Origin: Nissolia schottii
Taxonomy: Eukaryota; Streptophyta; Magnoliopsida; Fabales; Fabaceae
Length of the DNA stretch: 64,000 nucleotides
Direction: 5' to 3'
NCBI GenBank assembly: GCA_003254905.1
Contig: QANU01077392.1
Span: 1 to 64,000, forward strand
Under the pieces are notes generated by a model that was not told the origin of the DNA, did no database searches, and saw only the letters and a program-made list of their open reading frames with translations. Shown in pieces: positions 59,147 to 64,000 of the stretch. The translations under genes and the position numbers were made by a program. The stretch's first letter is position 1, and the number at the start of each line of letters is the position of its first letter.

Positions 59147-62140
59147 CTACTCCCTGATAGAAAACAAATGAAAAGATCATTAATAACAAGAAAGTTTTCA
59201 GCAACCAAATTATACTTTCAGCGACAATTTGGGAACAATTCAAATTTGGAGGTTTAAAACACAACAGACTACATACACATCCTAATCATCTCTAACCCTT
59301 TTCCCCATTTCTTCCCCAGGAGCAGTGTGTTAACCTTTGCACAACACCTAGCCCAACTTGTTATTTATTAATGCTAGGAAAAATATAAACTGTGTCATCC
59401 ATACTCAGACATTCAGAACTTATTTAATTTTTTTCCCCCAAGAAAAATATTTTTTTTTAATTAAAAGGCATGCATAAAAAAAACTTAAGATAATTGGAAA
59501 AGTTTATCTTTAATTTCATGAGCTGGAAAGAAAATGTAGCTTCTGAAAAATATATCATTAAAAATATGCTACTTTATGCCAAGGATGAGAAGTTAATGGC
59601 AGCAAGTAAATGAGTATAAACATCAGTTTAATGCTCAGGCATCAGCAGAGTTTAGATATAAAAACTCAGGCATCATCACAAGATTACAAAGCAAAACAGC
59701 TTCATAATTGTCACCATTGGTCAAGTTCGTCCCCATGTTATGGAAATGGTCATATTAGTCCTTAAAGCTGCCAAAAGTCTATTGAGTTAATCCTTGGGAG
59801 ACTAATTTGATAGATGTCAAAAAACTAATATGACCATTTTTATAACCTAAAGACAAACTTGGTCGATGCCGAAAACTCTACGGGCGAATTTGAAAGTTTA
59901 CTCCATCATTAGCAGAATTCAGAAAAGTACATTTGCAGCACAACATTATAATTCTCTTATGCATCAATTCACTCAAAGAACACCCAACCACACAATAGCT
60001 ACTTTTTGCAACAATTGGTTTGATGATTCACTAATGGTGAATTCATCATGAAATCTAAACAGAAGATAGCAAATGCAAGGTAAATTAATCATGGCTAACT
60101 GATTGACATGTACAAACATAGGCAACAAGAATAGCATAAAGATCCTTGCCTGACAAAAGATGAAATTTTACACTATTTCATCGCTTAAATCAAATAACAA
60201 CTACTTATTTGCTCATCATTGCTATTTTCAAACTCTTAAAAGGGAACCAAAGAAGTTTCTAGAACAAAACAGAGGGTGTCCGACTGTCTGGGAGAGATTA
60301 AATGTTATTAGCAAGAAAAGTAAAGCTGTGTTCTTTCACATTTTTTCAAATTGTGAGGCAGAGTTGCCATGTAATTTCATAACGGGTAAATTCATCCAAA
60401 AGTGAACACAAAATAGTAAGTAACATGCAAGACTAAGCAATCAGGTCTGACAATTGACATGCATCGACTTAGGTAACAAGCATCGCTAAAAAATTTCCCT
60501 GCCAGTAAAATGGATTCACTACATAAATTAATCAATAATTTAACAGTACTATACTGATTGGAGCACTAAAACTTCCACAAATAAAATAGCGCAGACATAG
60601 GGATAATGAATGTCAATCAAACCCAATATGGACAATGTCAGACCACACCACACCCAATTGTTCACGTTTGCTATTCAGTGATCCATCCAGAAATGTAACA
60701 TTTTTGGGAGAAGGGTAGTTTTGAAGCTTCTAAATGTTGTTGATGTGATTATGCTGCAACTTTCCATTAAAATACTCTTTTACTTTTAGTCATTTCATTC
60801 CTTTTAAATCTTCTTGAGGATAATGATTTATCTGAATCCATGTACACCATATGTCCACATTTACTACAACCTCAAACCAATCCTAATGTTCTCAATACAG
60901 ATGAAAACTACCATGACACTACGCATGATCTTGAAATTAATGATTCTCACAAATAAGCGAAATGCTGCGGGACATACCACTTAATAAGGGAGCCAAAGAG
61001 AAAATGCTGCATGATGGGGACCTTCTCCAACACCTCAGCCTTGTACATCTTGAGCAACCCGCTGTTGACCTTGTTCCAATGGGCCACCCCACTGATATCA
61101 TCCAGCATCGGCGAGTGCTCGGCAAAGAGGCCCTTCTTCACCTTCTTCACGAAGGCGATGCAAGCGAGATAGAGGTACTCATTGGAGAAGTTCTCAAGTA
61201 TGTCCTCGTTGTGAATCGATTTGGGCTTCATGTACTTGTGATCGATCAGCTGCGAGGACCCGAAAATGAACGGCAGAAAGTGATAATCGTCGAGGCCCCA
61301 GACTCCGTGGGACCCAGCAGGCTCCAAGCAATACACCAATTGAAGCTTCCTCATCAATTCAAGGTACTTCACGAAAACCCTAGAAACCACTGCCTGGTAA
61401 TCCTTCTCTCCGATGAGCCCTAATCTCGCGAGGCAATACAGCCACGCCGCGAAATTGGTCTCGTGGCCGGTTCCGTAGTCGATTCGGCTCGCGTTCCCGA
61501 AGCTATCGGCGAAGTAGGGAACGAGCTCGATCGTCGCCGATCGGAGTGTTTCCGGAAGGAACCGGTGCATGAGGGAATCGCCGGATTCCGACATGCGCTC
61601 GTGCCAGGTACGGTACGCGGGGTTTCCGTAACGCGCGGATTGTTGAACTGGGGGAATCTCGTCGACCCATAGGGTTAGGGTTTCGAGGATCGAGATTATG
61701 GCGTTTATGGTTTCGGACTGGTGGCAGGGATCGGAGATCTTGTGGCCGCGGATGGATTGGGAGAGGGCGACGACGAAGCCGAGGAAGTTCTTGCCGGAAT
61801 CGGAGTCGTGGAAGCGGCGGATGTCGTCGGGGCTGTTGATTCGCTTCACCGGAGTTTGGAAGTTGTGCGGCGGGTCTTGGACGGGGACCTCCTGGGCCTG
61901 GGGGACGGGGGCGAGGATGATGGCGCGCTGGGAGTGGGGGTCCGGTGGGACCGCGGGGGCGCGGATGGGGCGGTAGGTTGGCGGCGGAGAGATTTCGGAG
62001 AAGGAAGGAGAGGGCGGCGGCGGCGCGAAGGTGGTGGGACCTCCGCACTTGCAGCAAGTGCCGGTGGTGGGCGGAGATGACGATCGCGGGGAGGTTGGGG
62101 TGTCATGGTGGTGGTCGTGGATGTGGTGAGAGTCTTCCAT
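59147..62140 (-). CDS. PTPA: PP2A phosphatase activator (PTPA), peptidyl-prolyl isomerase type
   Basis: Main coding exon 62140-60978, then a 7-nt final coding exon 59153-59147 (G GAG TAG) after a 1.8-kb intron with donor GTATGT and acceptor TTTTCTATCAG. This gives 389 residues ending LIKWE, the ending I recall for plant PTPA; reading on without splicing would add a foreign tail (YVPQHFAYL). Family motifs: FHDSDSGKNFLGFV (110-123), RYGNPAYRTWHERM (170-183), YGTGHETNFAAWLYCL (222-237), EPAGSHGVWGLDDYHFLPFI (273-292). PTPA works with ATP on the PP2A catalytic subunit to bring it to its active, Ser/Thr-specific state. The N-terminal 90 residues are His-, Ser- and Pro-rich, with a TCCKCGG patch, as in plant forms. 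The frame stays open upstream to 62347, but family similarity begins only after the chosen ATG. Confidence 0.92.
59713..59868. mobile_element. MITE in the PTPA intron
   Basis: The left ACCATTGGTCAAGTTCGTCC with AAATGGTCATATTAGTCC mirrors the right ACTAATATGACCATTTTTAT with AGACAAACTTGGTCGATGC. The inverted ends are about 45 bp with few mismatches, around a 60-bp centre. Non-coding. Confidence 0.7.
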
Positions 62141-62399
62141 GGTTGCGATGGTGACGAAGGAGAGAACGCAGTGAAGTTGATTAGGAATACCGGAATCGGC
62201 TCTAATGGCTTGTGGCCCAGCTGAATTTGGGCCGGGCCTATTTCTTTTGTTGTTGGGCTTGTTTCTTGCAATATGTAGGCCCGAATAATTTCTTTTGGGG
62301 GAATAATGTTGTTTGACATGAAAACTAACATCTATGAATTCCTCCATGTGCCCTTTTCATGGTATACTATAGGTCGGTTAAGGTCACTTTGGTTTTTCT
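62141..62399 (-). promoter_or_regulatory. Likely PTPA promoter and 5' leader
   Basis: The sequence immediately upstream of the PTPA start. It is G+C-richer than the DNA beyond, with GGGCCGGGCC-type strings and GGGCCCA/TGGGCC-like site II motifs (CTTGTGGCCCAG, ATTTGGGCCGGGCC, TTGTTGGGCTTG, TAGGCCCG), which are frequent in plant housekeeping promoters. The assignment is inference. Confidence 0.45.
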
Positions 62400-63160
62400 C
62401 CGAAGAATTGTTCATGAAAACTCTTTTAATTGAATCTATAAATTGATTGAATTAGGACAGAGATTTGAAAATCATGTAAAAGTATACACTAATCATAGAA
62501 ATTGAAATAACAAAAAGCAAGTAAAAGGAGAAATTACTTGATTTCTTTGTAAATTCGTGTGTTGCAAAGAATTGTGAGTGTGTATGAGGGGTTACACGTG
62601 TAAAATCCGAGTTTTGTCCATACTTGTAGTGCCTATTTATAGAGAAAGTGGGTTTCATGCATGTTTGACAGGTGTTCCCAAGTAATTTAGTTCCCATGCG
62701 ATTTAGTTCCTTGACCTTCACTTCACGTCGTTAAAAAAAACTTCTTTCTAGCTCCAAGTAATTTTCATTGTACTTGAATTCCAAATTGAATTATGGCGCT
62801 AACAATTACTCGCTTTTACTAACTCCCGTGTCATCCTTTGAGTCGCCCATCAAGTTATTTTGTTGCTTTAAAACTTCTAAGTCTTCACATTGCTCGATTA
62901 TGCTATGGGTCACTTTGTGAGGGGATCCATTTGTGAAAATTATGTCTTTCTTTTGTATTGTTGTTTAAAGTGGGTTGTGAGTTACTTACTCTTTAGTTAT
63001 CACACTTAATGAATGAACACTTCAACTTTCATTAATTACTTAGTAGTTAAGGTGAACTAGTCTCAACCTCTTCCATGGGTTTGCTAGGCCCTCTATATGG
63101 GCTTTAAACAAGTTTTTACTCATTTTACATTCTTAAAGTTTATTGAGGACTAAGTTAAAG
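62400..63160 (-). mobile_element. LTR-like remnant between PTPA and SKD1
   Basis: On the minus strand an LTR-like order is seen: TGTTAGCGCCATAATTCAATT near 62800, then CTCTATAAATAGGCACTAC (TATA box near 62635), then CACACTCACAATTCTTTGCA as transcript-like sequence. Open frames inside (for example 62721-62452) have no known motif. Borders are unknown. Alternatively this is unique intergenic DNA. Confidence 0.3.
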
Positions 63161-63179
63161 TTTCACAACTTTATTGAGA

Positions 63180-63578
63180 NNNNNNNNNNNNNNNNNNNNN
63201 NNNNNNNNNNNNNNNNNNNNNNNNNNNNNNNNNNNNNNNNNNNNNNNNNNNNNNNNNNNNNNNNNNNNNNNNNNNNNNNNNNNNNNNNNNNNNNNNNNNN
63301 NNNNNNNNNNNNNNNNNNNNNNNNNNNNNNNNNNNNNNNNNNNNNNNNNNNNNNNNNNNNNNNNNNNNNNNNNNNNNNNNNNNNNNNNNNNNNNNNNNNN
63401 NNNNNNNNNNNNNNNNNNNNNNNNNNNNNNNNNNNNNNNNNNNNNNNNNNNNNNNNNNNNNNNNNNNNNNNNNNNNNNNNNNNNNNNNNNNNNNNNNNNN
63501 NNNNNNNNNNNNNNNNNNNNNNNNNNNNNNNNNNNNNNNNNNNNNNNNNNNNNNNNNNNNNNNNNNNNNNNNNNNNNN
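63180..63578. other. Assembly gap (399 N)
   Basis: Run of N ending at a poly-C tract (63579-63591). It removes the SKD1 promoter and part of the leader. Confidence 0.99.
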
Positions 63579-63670
63579 CCCCCCCCCCCCCAAATTCGAT
63601 CTTCACAGCAGCAGCAGCTCCAATTCTTCTATGCGAGAACGATAACAACAACCTTCATCATCAAACAAAG

Positions 63671-64000
63671 ATGTACAGTAATTTCAAGGAGCAGGCGATA
63701 GAGTACGTGAAGCAAGCGGTGGACGCTGACAACAAGGGCGAATACGCGAGAGCGTTCCCTCTGTACATGAACGCCTTGGAGTACTTCAAGACGCACCTCA
63801 AGTACGAGAAGAACCCCAAGATAAAGGAGGCGATCACACAGAGATTCACCGAGTACCTCCGGCGGGCCGAGGAGATCCGCGCCGTGCTGGATGATGGTGG
63901 CCCCGGGCCGGGTTCAAACGGGGACGCTGCGGTTGCCACGCGGCCCAAGACGAAGCCCAAGGATGGGGAAGGAGGGAGCGGAGGAGGGGATGGGGAGGAT
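63671..64000 (+). CDS. SKD1: SKD1/VPS4 AAA-ATPase, first exon (cut by window end)
   Basis: The frame opens at ATG 63671 and is still open at 64000, giving 110 residues. Residues 1-77 are a MIT domain: MYSNFKEQAIEYVKQAVDAD..., with FPLYMNALEYFKTHLKYEKN and FTEYLRRAEEIRAVLDDG. This is the three-helix bundle that binds ESCRT-III tails. It is followed by a Gly-rich linker (PGPGSNGDAAVATRPKTKPK, then GGSGGGDGED). Near identity to plant SKD1 in this part is clear from memory. The missing C-terminal part should hold the AAA-ATPase domain that disassembles ESCRT-III on multivesicular endosomes. The leader includes a CAG run at about 63607-63616, just after the gap and a C tract. Confidence 0.95.
   Translation, partial: MYSNFKEQAIEYVKQAVDADNKGEYARAFPLYMNALEYFKTHLKYEKNPKIKEAITQRFTEYLRRAEEIRAVLDDGGPGPGSNGDAAVATRPKTKPKDGEGGSGGGDGED

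Noticed and set aside
60947-60977. Read-through C-terminus of PTPA (YVPQHFAYL)
   Set aside because: Unlike the family; begins exactly at a GTATGT donor and a better ending is supplied by the exon at 59153-59147.
61503-62331. Pro/Arg- and Gly-rich frames overlapping PTPA
   Set aside because: Alternative frames of the G+C-rich PTPA N-terminal coding part.
62141-62347. In-frame upstream extension of PTPA
   Set aside because: Codes for no conserved sequence and covers promoter-like DNA; the ATG at 62140 starts the family-like N-terminus.

Overview
The window is nuclear DNA of a flowering plant. Genes have introns with GT-AG borders, lie thinly between AT-rich spacers, and include plant-only families: WIP zinc finger, UDP-apiose/UDP-xylose synthase and plant-type PARP3. 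A dicot, probably a legume, is the best guess from protein similarity and repeat style; this is inference. Two N runs (40829-41233 and 63180-63578) and four single Ns (1112, 4128, 16060, 17958) show a draft assembly. Two of the single Ns sit beside suspicious exact duplications.

Left third (1-22 kb): no intact gene is visible. It holds an LTR end inserted into a CACTA transposon end (1-724), an exact 282-bp palindrome, two related LTR-like sequences with CGCTCAGCG-type motifs (about 3342-4750 and 15446-16060), a MITE-like element with G/C-rich ends (11010-11593), a broken Copia remnant (13700-14150), and a 6-kb zone (13.1-19.45 kb) full of a short TGTTTGTGCAC motif. That zone also carries a broken piece of ribosomal protein eS17.

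Middle (22-51 kb): five genes that look intact. They are a two-exon WIP C2H2 transcription factor (+), an 18-exon PARP3 (+), a single-exon GT29 sialyltransferase-like protein (-), a nine-exon UDP-apiose/UDP-xylose synthase (+) and a five-exon SAM-dependent methyltransferase (-). A large LTR-like block (41512-about 44650) separates the sialyltransferase-like gene from AXS.

Right third (51-64 kb): two small serine-rich genes of unknown function, sharing a KSWFKC motif, flank an NBS-LRR resistance-gene relic. Next come a 1.17-kb fold-back transposon with an exact 8-bp target duplication, a PTPA (PP2A activator) gene whose last coding exon is only 7 nt, and the first exon of SKD1/VPS4, cut by the window edge.

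The genes do not form a pathway; they are ordinary housekeeping and developmental genes. Several (WIP, GT29, methyltransferase, AXS, SKD1) resemble genes that, from memory, cluster in two Arabidopsis regions, so the block may be conserved synteny. The least explained items are the 13.1-19.45 kb motif zone with its captured eS17 fragment, the serine-rich gene pair, and the nested fold-back element. Exon coordinates below were placed by hand from reading frame, splice signals and family similarity.
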